DNA of 6,353 bases. Source: JAOUEE01 sp051011595 (lineage in GTDB: Bacteria; Actinomycetota; Acidimicrobiia; Acidimicrobiales; SHLQ01). This document shows, piece after piece, positions 1 through 5,990 of this stretch. Position numbers and translations under genes: made by a program. The notes under the pieces are model-generated. The model was not told the origin of the DNA. It searched no databases and was given only the letters and a program-made list of their open reading frames with translations. Where the stretch lies: positions 1 to 6,353 of the forward strand of contig JBPCTQ010000167.1 in the NCBI GenBank assembly GCA_051011595.1, given 5' to 3'. Position 1 is the first letter of the stretch; each line of letters begins with the position of its first letter.

Positions 1-86
1 CGGCCCCGGATCTCGGCATCGACCAGGGCGAACGGTTGGTCGGCGCTGGTGAGGGCCGCGCAGGCCTCGTCGAACGTCAAAGTCAA
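1..86 (-). CDS. Probable acyl-CoA ligase / AMP-dependent synthetase, N-terminal fragment
   Basis: Only the first 28 codons lie in the window; the gene runs off the left edge. The frame reads MTLTFDEACAALTSADQPFA followed by LVDAEIRG. From memory this resembles the start of actinobacterial FadD-like fatty-acid or steroid CoA ligases, which often open with a 'TFDEA...LT..G.PFE...VEIRG' stretch. Such enzymes activate a carboxylate with ATP and transfer it to CoA. The start chosen is TTG at 86-84. An in-frame TGA lies 18 nt upstream, so no longer start is possible except this TTG or the TTG two codons later, and an AGGA (94-97) sits 7 nt before it. The gene follows the sulfatase in the same direction, separated by a 304-bp repeat-bearing gap, so co-transcription is uncertain. 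The adenylation motifs are outside the window, so the family call rests on the N-terminus alone. Confidence 0.5.
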   Translation of the reverse strand, partial: MTLTFDEACAALTSADQPFALVDAEIRG

Positions 87-108
87 CGGATCATCCTGTT
101 CTCACTGG

Positions 109-326
109 GTCACGGACTGAGCCGGGACCCTACTCGGGGACCGCGGGGTCGGCTGTTCTGGCTGCGTCACGGACTGAGCCGGGAACCCTACTTCGGGACC
201 GCCGGGTCGGCTGTTCTGGCTGCGTCACGGACTGAGCCGGGACCCTACTCCGGGACCGCCGGGTCGGCTGTTCTGGCTGCGTCACGGACTGAGCCGGGAA
301 CCCTACTTCGGGACCGCCGGGTCGGC
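109..326. repeat. Four-copy 57/58-bp intergenic tandem repeat (A-B-A-B)
   Basis: Four direct head-to-tail units start at 109, 166, 224 and 281. Units 1-3 are 57, 58 and 57 bp long; the fourth is cut after about 46 bp. Each opens with GTCACGGACTGAGCCGGGA, and the complete units end in CTGTTCTGGCTGC. There are two variants: type A (units 1 and 3) carries GGGACCCTACTC, type B (units 2 and 4) carries GGGAACCCTACTTC. Units 2 and 4 are identical over their shared length and unit 1 differs from unit 3 at about two positions, suggesting duplication of a 115-bp A+B pair. Each unit can form a bulged stem, for example 177-181/208-212 with 185-188/204-207. The array occupies most of the 304-bp gap (87-390) between the sulfatase stop and the ligase start. 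Nothing else coding is seen there, and open frames through it are artefacts of the repeat. Its function is unknown; it might act on the mRNA between the two genes, but it has no T-tracts typical of intrinsic terminators. Confidence 0.9.
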
Positions 327-375
327 GGTTGCGGCGTTCGCCGGGCGGGTGTGGCCCGCACCACTCGACGCCAGG

Positions 376-390
376 CACCCGCTGCGGGTG
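376..390 (-). terminator. Hairpin immediately after the sulfatase stop codon
   Basis: CACCCG (376-381) and CGGGTG (385-390) are perfect inverted repeats around a 3-nt loop, directly abutting the TGA at 393-391. A second, imperfect inverted repeat lies just beyond (about 347-361). No U-run follows, so this is either a GC-type terminator or an mRNA 3'-stabilising structure; the terminator label is tentative. Confidence 0.3.
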
Positions 391-2718
391 TCACTCGAAC
401 TTGGCACCCTGCTCACGGAGGAAGTCGATCCAGTGGCGTCCGGCATCGGCGGCCAGCTCGCCTGGTTCGATGGCCACCTCGAGGATCGATCCGCTGTAGG
501 CGAATGGGCCGTGGGCCTCGAAGATCTCCCACGACACCGGGGAGCGCCGGTTGATACCCACGTCGACACCCTGGAAGGGAGCCATCGCGTAGAAGGCCGA
601 GTAAGGGCCGCCGGTGCCGACCGTCGTGCCGTCGATCGTCAGGGTCGCGTCGAGCTCGGTTCGAGAGCGGGCGGTCAGGTCCAACCCGATCTCGGTGGCA
701 CCGTCGGGCACTGCGCCGCCATCGATATCGGACATCTTCCCGTAGCCGTTGTGGACGTACCCCAAGCGACCGTTGCGGACGTACAGTCCGTACCCGCCGC
801 CCTGGTCACCGTGGGCCAACAGGTACCCCTCGTCGCCACCCTCGTATCCGGCCAAGCGAACGGTGAACCGGCAGCTGCGGGAGTTGATGAACTGGAGTGA
901 TCGGTAGCGCTCGAGGGTGGGGGTTCCGGGCCTGATCCGTACCGGCACCTCCTGGGCCAACTCGGTGGTGGGCCGTTGGATCATCTTGAGCCCGGTGCCC
1001 TCGTCGAGGGGGAACACCTGGTTGGCCCAGGCTGCGTCCTCGAAGGCTCCGGCCAGCTCGGCCACCCGTTCGGGGTGTTCACCGGCCAGGTTGGTGGTCT
1101 CGGTGGGGTCGGTGGTGAGGTCGTACAGCTCCCACTCGTGATCGCCGAATTCGGTTCGGGGACGGTGCAAGGTGACGGCCTCCCAGCCGTCGCGGTAATA
1201 GCCGCGATGCCCGACCATCTCGTAGTACTGCTCGGTGTGGGTCGATGCTGCGGCGACGTCGGTCAACACCGAGGAGAAGGTGGCTCCGGCGAGCGGCAGT
1301 GTGGGTCGGCCCTGCCGTTCGTTGGGTGCGGTGACACCCACCAGGTCGAGCACGGTGGGCAAGAGGTCGGTGACGTGTTGGTACTGGCCGCGGCGTTCAC
1401 CTGCCGGCACCGGACCGTCGGGCCACTGGATGAGGAACGGGACCTGGTGGCCTCCGGCGTGGGTGTTGATCTTGTAGAGCCGAAACGGCGTGTTGGACAC
1501 CATGGCCCAACCCCGTGGGTAGTGGGGCAGGGTCTGGGGGCCACCGATGAGGTCGAGGCGGCTGTAGTCGAAGTCGAAGTTGTCGTAGTCGACCCCGATG
1601 CCCGCAGCCAGCTTCAGCACGTCGAAGTAGGAGCTCGAACCCTCGGCTTCCCCCTCGCGTGACCCGCCGTTGTCGCTGGTGAACACGAAGACGGTGTTGT
1701 CGAGCTGACCCATCGCCTCCAACTCGTCGAGCAGGGCCCCGACACTCTGGTCGACACTGTCGACCATGCCGGCGTACACCTCCATGTAACGGGCGAACAG
1801 GGTCTGGCGGCGCTCGTCGAGCTCGTCCCAGGCGGCGACGTCGCTGCCTTCTTCGTGGTTGCGGGGTGGCAGCGGGGTGTCGGCGTCGATGATGCCCAGC
1901 TCGACCTGGCGGGCGAACCGGTCGGCCCGAACCTGGTCCCAGCCAGCGTCGTACACACCGCGGTACTTCTCCATGTCGACCGGTTTGGCCTGCAACGGCG
2001 CGTGTACGGCTCCGTGGGAGAAGTAGAGGAAGAAGGGCTTCTCCGGGTCGTAGGCCTTGACGTCGCGGATCATGCTGATGGCCTGATCGGTGATGTCGTC
2101 GGTGAAGTAGTAGCCGTCGGGATACTCATCGACCGGTACGTGGTGGTTGTCGGCATAGAGCCGGTGCGGGTGATGGAAGTTGGTGAAGCCGTCGAGGATT
2201 CCGTAGAAGCGGTCGAACCCCTTCTGGCAGGGCCAGGAGTGTTTGGGGGCGGCATCGGAGAGGTGGGCGTCCTTGGTGAGATGCCACTTGCCCACCATGA
2301 GTGTGGACCAGCCGCTGTCGCGCAGGATCTCGGCCATGGTTGCGGCTCGGTCCGTGATCTCCATGGCGTAGCCCGGAAACCCGGGGTCGGCGTGGCACAC
2401 GTGGCCGATGCCGGCCAGGTGGCTGTTCAGCCCGGTGAGCATCGAGGCCCGAGTGGGTGAGCACATCGGGTTGACGTGGAAGTTGGTGAACTGCAGACCG
2501 TGCTCCGCGACCCGGTCCAACCGGGGCGTGTCGATCTCCGAGCCATAGCAGCCCAGGTCGGCGTACCCCAGGTCGTCGGCGAGCATCACCACCACGTTGG
2601 GTGATCCGGCCGGGGCCTTGGGGTAGTCGGGCCAATCGGGCGTGGAGGTGCCCACCACTCGGCCCACCTCCCCGCCGAAGTCTTCGTACGGGCGGTTGGG
2701 ATGCTCGTTGGGAATCAC
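391..2718 (-). CDS. Type I arylsulfatase (formylglycine-dependent sulfatase), 775 aa
   Basis: This enzyme hydrolyses sulfate esters to an alcohol or phenol plus sulfate. Numbered from GTG at 2718-2716, the sulfatase signature CSPTRASMLTG starts at Cys86, the residue converted to formylglycine. The other active-site residues match the Pseudomonas AtsA pattern: Asp48-Asp49 and Asp349-Asn350 for calcium, Arg90, Lys144 and His146 (GKWHL), His239 (HAPLQ) and Lys416 (RLYK). The stretch HYPRGWAMVSNTPFRLYK and the total length resemble the large actinobacterial sulfatases (AtsA/AtsD of M. tuberculosis, about 787 aa). Roughly 200 C-terminal residues (about 570-775) lie beyond the catalytic core and look beta-rich, with GYLLAHGDQGGGYGLYVRNG. 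There is no signal peptide or membrane segment, so it is probably cytoplasmic. The start at 2718 is preferred because GAGGA (2726-2730) sits 7 nt before it; an in-frame GTG at 2739 would add 7 residues and overlap the upstream gene by 11 nt, but has no Shine-Dalgarno. The substrate is unknown, and no formylglycine-generating enzyme gene is in the window. Confidence 0.93.
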   Translation of the reverse strand: MIPNEHPNRPYEDFGGEVGRVVGTSTPDWPDYPKAPAGSPNVVVMLADDLGYADLGCYGSEIDTPRLDRVAEHGLQFTNFHVNPMCSPTRASMLTGLNSHLAGIGHVCHADPGFPGYAMEITDRAATMAEILRDSGWSTLMVGKWHLTKDAHLSDAAPKHSWPCQKGFDRFYGILDGFTNFHHPHRLYADNHHVPVDEYPDGYYFTDDITDQAISMIRDVKAYDPEKPFFLYFSHGAVHAPLQAKPVDMEKYRGVYDAGWDQVRADRFARQVELGIIDADTPLPPRNHEEGSDVAAWDELDERRQTLFARYMEVYAGMVDSVDQSVGALLDELEAMGQLDNTVFVFTSDNGGSREGEAEGSSSYFDVLKLAAGIGVDYDNFDFDYSRLDLIGGPQTLPHYPRGWAMVSNTPFRLYKINTHAGGHQVPFLIQWPDGPVPAGERRGQYQHVTDLLPTVLDLVGVTAPNERQGRPTLPLAGATFSSVLTDVAAASTHTEQYYEMVGHRGYYRDGWEAVTLHRPRTEFGDHEWELYDLTTDPTETTNLAGEHPERVAELAGAFEDAAWANQVFPLDEGTGLKMIQRPTTELAQEVPVRIRPGTPTLERYRSLQFINSRSCRFTVRLAGYEGGDEGYLLAHGDQGGGYGLYVRNGRLGYVHNGYGKMSDIDGGAVPDGATEIGLDLTARSRTELDATLTIDGTTVGTGGPYSAFYAMAPFQGVDVGINRRSPVSWEIFEAHGPFAYSGSILEVAIEPGELAADAGRHWIDFLREQGAKFE

Positions 2719-2725
2719 AGCGTGG

Positions 2726-2730
2726 TCCTC
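2726..2730 (-). promoter_or_regulatory. Shine-Dalgarno of the sulfatase, inside the upstream stop codon
   Basis: GAGGA on the minus strand overlaps the TGA (2731-2729) that ends the PEP-utilising gene and lies 7 nt before GTG 2718-2716. This decides the sulfatase start and implies that ribosomes finishing the upstream gene can reinitiate on the sulfatase (translational coupling). Confidence 0.65.
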
Positions 2731-4450
2731 ATGGGTCACTGGGGCGAGGGTCGATGACCCGGACGATGCCGTGGTCGCCGTCGACTTCGATCAGGGCGCC
2801 GTGGGGAATGCGGCGGGTGGCGTCGGTTGCGCTCACCACACACGGCAGCCCCAGCTCGCGCGACACGATGACGGCGTGGCTCATCTGCGCGCCCACATCG
2901 ACCACCACGGCCTCGGCCGGCACGAACAGCGGGGTCCAGGCCGGATCGGTGCTGGGCGCCACCAGAACGTCGCCCGGTCCGAGGTCGCCGGGCCGGCCCG
3001 GATCGAGCACGATGCACGCTCGGCCTCGAGTCACGCCGGGCGATCCCCCGATGCCGGTGAGCTCGTCGCCGGCATCGGCCTCGGGGGTGGACACACTGTC
3101 ACGACGCTCCCACTGGTCGATGGGTGGGATCTGCCCGTCGAAGATGAACGGCGGTTCGAGGGATGCGAGGAGCTCGCGGGTCTGGCGCCGCTCGGCAATG
3201 GTGTCGGCGAACGATGTCGGGTCGTGGAGGTAGTCCTCCAGCTCGTCGGCCAGCACGAACCACAGATCGTCGGGGCTGCCTCCCGACCGTCCGGCCACCC
3301 GCCGCCCCAATTCGCGCGACAACAGCCGGAGGCCGTGTATGGCTTCGATCACCGTGGTCTTGGACCGTTCGCGGCCGGCGGACAGCACGTGGGCCGAGCG
3401 CAGGGTGCGGCGGAACAGCCACCGCTGGACACGGCCCAACCGTTCGAGGGCGTCCTCGGTGGCGGCGTGACGTTGTTGCTGCAGCCGCTGGTTCTGGCGG
3501 CGGGGATCGGCATCGGGGTCGGCGCCACGCATGCGGTCGACGAGGGCCAGGGCCAGCGTGGGGTTGGTGCCCCAGGTGGCGCAGGCGGTCTCCCATTCGT
3601 TGGGGCCACGACAGCCGTGGCGGTCGAGGAAGGTGCCGAACGCGGCGGTGAAGTCGGCGGCGTCGTCTCCGCCGGTGGCTTCGATGCGATCGAGCAGGCC
3701 ATCGTCGACCCCGGTGTCGAAGGCCAGCGTGAGGTCGCCGCTGCCGGCCACCAGCCGGCCCAAGTCCCACAGCTCGGCCGACGGGAGGGCCGAGGCCACA
3801 TCACCGAGGCCGCTGGTGAGGGTGAGGACGAGGTGTTCGTCGTCGAGGGCATCGCGACAGATACCGGCCAGTGCGCCTTGGGCGATGGTCGACTGGCCCG
3901 AGACCACCAGATGGGTCTCGAACAGCTCGTAGATGAACTCGTTGGAGCTCTCCAGTACCGACCTGATCTGATCGTCGCTGGCCGTGGCCGGATCGGGGAG
4001 GCCGTTCAACCAGGCGGCCACCCGTGTTCGTTGTGCCTCGAGCTCGGGCACATCGGTGGTGCGGATCGTCTGCCACGCCATGCGTATGCCGCGGAGCGAT
4101 CCGAGCAGACTCTTGTCGCCCTTGGCCGTCACGTGGGGAGGGGAGTCGCCGCCCCCGAGGATGGCGCGGTCGACGTCGTCGAGGGAGGCGCCTGGCATCC
4201 GGATGGCACCGACTCGACTGAGCGACAGGTTGAGGTAGGCGTAGCCGGCGAAGACCCCGCCGCTGATGGCGGCATCCTCGGCGAAGTCCTTGGGTCCCAT
4301 GATGCCTGACTGCAACGAGGCTGATTCGAACACCGCACCACCATCGGACGCCGTCATCGACCAGCTCAGTGGGTAGTACGGCTCGGGATAGACCTCGCCG
4401 GCGTTCCCTCGTGTGTACACGGGGAACCGACGGCTGGGCTGGTCGCTCAT
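2729..4450 (-). CDS. PEP-utilising-enzyme family protein with phosphohistidine swivel domain, no ATP-binding domain
   Basis: A 573-aa protein related to the middle and C-terminal parts of rifampin phosphotransferase, PEP synthase and PPDK. The N-terminus has RGNAGEVYPEPYYPLSWSM (14-32), like the start of the substrate-binding domain in rifampin phosphotransferases (NVGE...P.TPLTWS). FLDRHGCRGPNEWE (274-287) matches the conserved YG.R...E segment. The C-terminal domain (about 465-573) has TDPAWTPLF (501-509) and GAQMSHAVIVSRELGLPCVV (520-539), where His525 is the expected phosphate carrier. The N-terminal ATP-grasp-like domain (about 300 residues in full-length relatives) is absent, although the gene appears intact. 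Phenylphosphate synthase has such a split layout, so a separate ATP-binding partner may exist; none is in the window. ATG 4450 is chosen because homology begins soon after it; a GTG at 4525 would add 25 unrelated residues running through a hairpin. No good Shine-Dalgarno precedes the ATG. The substrate is unknown. The next gene is the sulfatase, with its ribosome binding site in this stop codon. Confidence 0.85.
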   Translation of the reverse strand: MSDQPSRRFPVYTRGNAGEVYPEPYYPLSWSMTASDGGAVFESASLQSGIMGPKDFAEDAAISGGVFAGYAYLNLSLSRVGAIRMPGASLDDVDRAILGGGDSPPHVTAKGDKSLLGSLRGIRMAWQTIRTTDVPELEAQRTRVAAWLNGLPDPATASDDQIRSVLESSNEFIYELFETHLVVSGQSTIAQGALAGICRDALDDEHLVLTLTSGLGDVASALPSAELWDLGRLVAGSGDLTLAFDTGVDDGLLDRIEATGGDDAADFTAAFGTFLDRHGCRGPNEWETACATWGTNPTLALALVDRMRGADPDADPRRQNQRLQQQRHAATEDALERLGRVQRWLFRRTLRSAHVLSAGRERSKTTVIEAIHGLRLLSRELGRRVAGRSGGSPDDLWFVLADELEDYLHDPTSFADTIAERRQTRELLASLEPPFIFDGQIPPIDQWERRDSVSTPEADAGDELTGIGGSPGVTRGRACIVLDPGRPGDLGPGDVLVAPSTDPAWTPLFVPAEAVVVDVGAQMSHAVIVSRELGLPCVVSATDATRRIPHGALIEVDGDHGIVRVIDPRPSDP

Positions 4451-4488
4451 GTAGCGACGGCCTGCACCGATGTCGACTAGTTGCTCGC

Positions 4489-4522
4489 CGGGCACGGCCG
4501 GCACGATACACGGCACTGCCCG
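4489..4522 (-). terminator. Imperfect hairpin between the HNH gene and the PEP-utilising gene
   Basis: CGGGCA (4489-4494) pairs with TGCCCG (4517-4522). Inside it GCCG (4497-4500) pairs with CGGC (4511-4514) after a symmetric 2-nt internal loop; the apical loop is 10 nt. The structure starts 7 nt after the HNH stop codon (4531-4529). There is no U-tract after it, so termination is possible but weak. It may separate SOS-induced transcription of the HNH gene from the downstream pair. Confidence 0.33.
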
Positions 4523-4528
4523 CACGGC

Positions 4529-5749
4529 TCATTCCCGCCGCACCGGAGCGGGCCGAGCCTCGCCGCGAAGCGGTGCCGTACTGGCCGCAGGGGGAGGGGG
4601 CAGGGGTGGAAGCTTGCCTGCGGTCTTCTGCCGGTGGTGGTGGGTGCAGAGGAACTGGGTGTTCCACAGCGCCAACGGTCCTCCGGCCGCGTAGTTCACC
4701 ACGGCATGGTCAATCTCGAGCCATGCTCGATTCGTGCACCCTGGGACCGCGCACCGGCGACCCTGAGCCTCGAGTGCGGTCACCAGCTCGGCTGGCACGT
4801 TCCGGCCGAAGTGCAGGACGCGCTTGATGTCAGTGCCATCGCGGAGCACGGCCTTGATGAACGGGTCATCGGCCAGATCCAAGGCGTCGACCAGCGGTAT
4901 GGGGCCGTCGCCGTCGATCTCGCAGAGCTCACCGGGGAGGACCCGGCCCCGCAGGGCGGCCGACCACGAGAGGTGGATGAGTAGTTCGCGGATGGAACGA
5001 TGCACGATCCGGGGCTTCTCCCTGCAGCCACACGGCGCGGTCGGTGACGCCTCGACGCTCTGGGGCGCGGTCAGCCAGAGCAGGGCGTCGAACAGCACGG
5101 CTTCGATGCCGCTGTCGCGGTCGCCAGCGGCTCGGTGCTGCTTCTGCACGTGCCGGGTCGCTCGGCGGAGCCGCTGCTCGAGCACACTGATGTCGGCGTT
5201 GGTGCCGACCGCGGTCAGAGCCTTCGAACCGTCGGCTCGCCGGACCGTCCGGATGGATCGGTCGCGGTGGATTCGGGCTTGGCGGGCGTCGAAGTCGGAA
5301 TCCGAGGTGGCAATGACCCGGTCGCACTCGCGGCGCAGCTCGGTGAGTGGCTCGCGGCCAGCCAGGTCGACCAGCCGGGCCTGTTCGCTCGGGTTGCTCT
5401 CGGCCGCACGGCTGATGGCATCGGCCTGGTCGGCCGACAGCTGGCCCTGCTCGATGGCTTCACGAACCACGGGCAGCGCATCCAGCCGCTTCTGCGTGTC
5501 GAGCGCTCTGCCGGCCTGGGCCTTGGAGGTGCCAGTCTGACGAGCCAGCCAGGTCGCCGGATCCTTGTCACCACAGCGCTGCGCTGCTCCCTGGGCGGTC
5601 GCCCGAGCCGCAGCTCGGGTGCGGATCGCGGTCAGCTGGCGCTCGATCGGCACCAGCGAGGCGACCAGTCCTTCGGCGTCGGCCACGTCGTCGGCCGCCC
5701 GGTCGAGGACACCCACGGCGGCGCGGAGTTGTTCGATGCAGTCGTCCAC
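4529..5749 (-). CDS. DUF222 / 13E12-family HNH endonuclease domain protein
   Basis: A 406-aa protein with the actinobacterial 13E12 (REP13E12) layout. The helical DUF222 region covers about residues 5-320 and a C-terminal HNH nuclease module about 330-376. In the HNH module Cys333 (CAVPGC with Cys338), Cys368 and His371 can bind zinc, and EIDHAVV with His348, LWN with Asn363 and the THHH cluster at 369-372 supply the nuclease motif, so the catalytic set looks intact. The ending (about 380-406) is Pro/Arg-rich and low complexity. GTG 5749-5747 is chosen because AGGAGGT (5755-5761) precedes it at ideal spacing; the frame stays open upstream to 5962, but that stretch contains the promoter and LexA box and is not plausible protein. 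The domain suggests DNA cleavage, but the biological role of this family is not established; some M. tuberculosis members are reported to be LexA-regulated, which fits the operator here. It is probably its own transcription unit. Confidence 0.93.
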   Translation of the reverse strand: MDDCIEQLRAAVGVLDRAADDVADAEGLVASLVPIERQLTAIRTRAAARATAQGAAQRCGDKDPATWLARQTGTSKAQAGRALDTQKRLDALPVVREAIEQGQLSADQADAISRAAESNPSEQARLVDLAGREPLTELRRECDRVIATSDSDFDARQARIHRDRSIRTVRRADGSKALTAVGTNADISVLEQRLRRATRHVQKQHRAAGDRDSGIEAVLFDALLWLTAPQSVEASPTAPCGCREKPRIVHRSIRELLIHLSWSAALRGRVLPGELCEIDGDGPIPLVDALDLADDPFIKAVLRDGTDIKRVLHFGRNVPAELVTALEAQGRRCAVPGCTNRAWLEIDHAVVNYAAGGPLALWNTQFLCTHHHRQKTAGKLPPLPPPPAASTAPLRGEARPAPVRRE

Positions 5750-5754
5750 GGATG

Positions 5755-5761
5755 ACCTCCT
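5755..5761 (-). promoter_or_regulatory. Strong Shine-Dalgarno of the HNH gene
   Basis: AGGAGGT on the minus strand lies 5 nt before GTG 5749-5747, counted from the final T. It is the strongest ribosome binding site in the window and rules out the longer frame-open starts. Confidence 0.85.
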
Positions 5762-5772
5762 CTCGACGTGTC

Positions 5773-5817
5773 GCGCTGCCGTCGGCAGCGCTGTGGGGGA
5801 GGCCACCACCCGGTGGC
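5773..5817 (-). other. Two perfect hairpins in the HNH gene leader
   Basis: The approximately 100-nt leader contains two perfect inverted repeats. The first is GCCACC (5802-5807) with GGTGGC (5812-5817) and a 4-nt loop. The second is GCGCTGCC (5773-5780) with GGCAGCGC (5784-5791) and a 3-nt loop. The second ends 11 nt before the Shine-Dalgarno. They could affect mRNA stability, attenuate transcription or control translation; no known riboswitch class is recognised. Confidence 0.5.
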
Positions 5818-5847
5818 GAGGGACGCCTGCTGATTTCGAAGGTTCAG

Positions 5848-5861
5848 CGAACGTATGTTCG
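5848..5861. promoter_or_regulatory. LexA operator (SOS / Cheo-type box)
   Basis: CGAACGTATGTTCG is a perfect 5+4+5 match to the CGAAC-N4-GTTCG core of Gram-positive and actinobacterial LexA sites. In the extended TCGAAC-N4-GTTCGA form, 11 of 12 defined positions match. It directly abuts the -10 box of the HNH promoter and covers the predicted transcription start, the position expected for repression by LexA and induction upon DNA damage. Confidence 0.85.
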
Positions 5862-5890
5862 ATAGTAGTGGTTTGTCGAACAGCTCGCAA
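5862..5890 (-). promoter_or_regulatory. Sigma-70-like promoter of the HNH gene
   Basis: On the minus strand, TTGCGA (5890-5885) and TACTAT (5867-5862) are separated by exactly 17 bp, close to the TTGACA/TATAAT consensus. The start site would fall around 5854-5856, in the centre of the LexA box, leaving a leader of about 100 nt before GTG 5749. Confidence 0.65.
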
Positions 5891-5958
5891 GGGATTCGGC
5901 GAAGAATCCACCCGCCGCATGGTGATTAGCTCAGCGGTCGCGTGCACCGGGATGCCGG

Positions 5959-5981
5959 CCACGAGGGGGATCAGCCCGTGG
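5959..5981 (-). terminator. Possible hairpin terminator after the rhomboid gene
   Basis: CCACG (5959-5963) pairs with CGTGG (5977-5981), extended by GG/CC past a bulged A, starting about 9 nt after the rhomboid stop. No U-run follows, so it is a weak candidate; the presence of a separate promoter for the next gene makes a terminator here plausible. Confidence 0.25.
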
Positions 5982-5990
5982 TTGCGCCCC

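Noticed and set aside
87..165. Promoter for the CoA ligase gene, with TAGGGT as a -10 box inside repeat units
   Set aside because: No acceptable -35 hexamer lies at the right distance, and the same string recurs in every unit, so no specific promoter can be called.
109..326. CRISPR array
   Set aside because: Repeat units are contiguous and nearly identical over their full length, with no unique spacers, and no cas genes are present.
109..326. Series of intrinsic terminators
   Set aside because: Units can fold, but the stems have bulges and long loops and none is followed by a U-run on either strand.
36..554. + strand open frame with 19-residue protein repeats
   Set aside because: The repeats come from the 57-bp DNA units, and the frame runs on antisense into the sulfatase C-terminus. 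Unit lengths alternate 57/58, so the reading frame shifts between copies, which argues against a real repeat protein.
2642..4309. Long open frame on the + strand opposite the PEP-utilising gene
   Set aside because: Its translation is Gly/Val/Ala-rich with no recognisable motif, and it is fully antisense to a gene with clear domains. Long antisense frames are expected in GC-rich DNA.
4451..4525. N-terminal extension of the PEP-utilising protein from GTG 4525
   Set aside because: It would add 25 residues lacking family similarity, begin 4 nt from the HNH stop and run through a hairpin. ATG 4450 lies shortly before the conserved RGNAGEV region.
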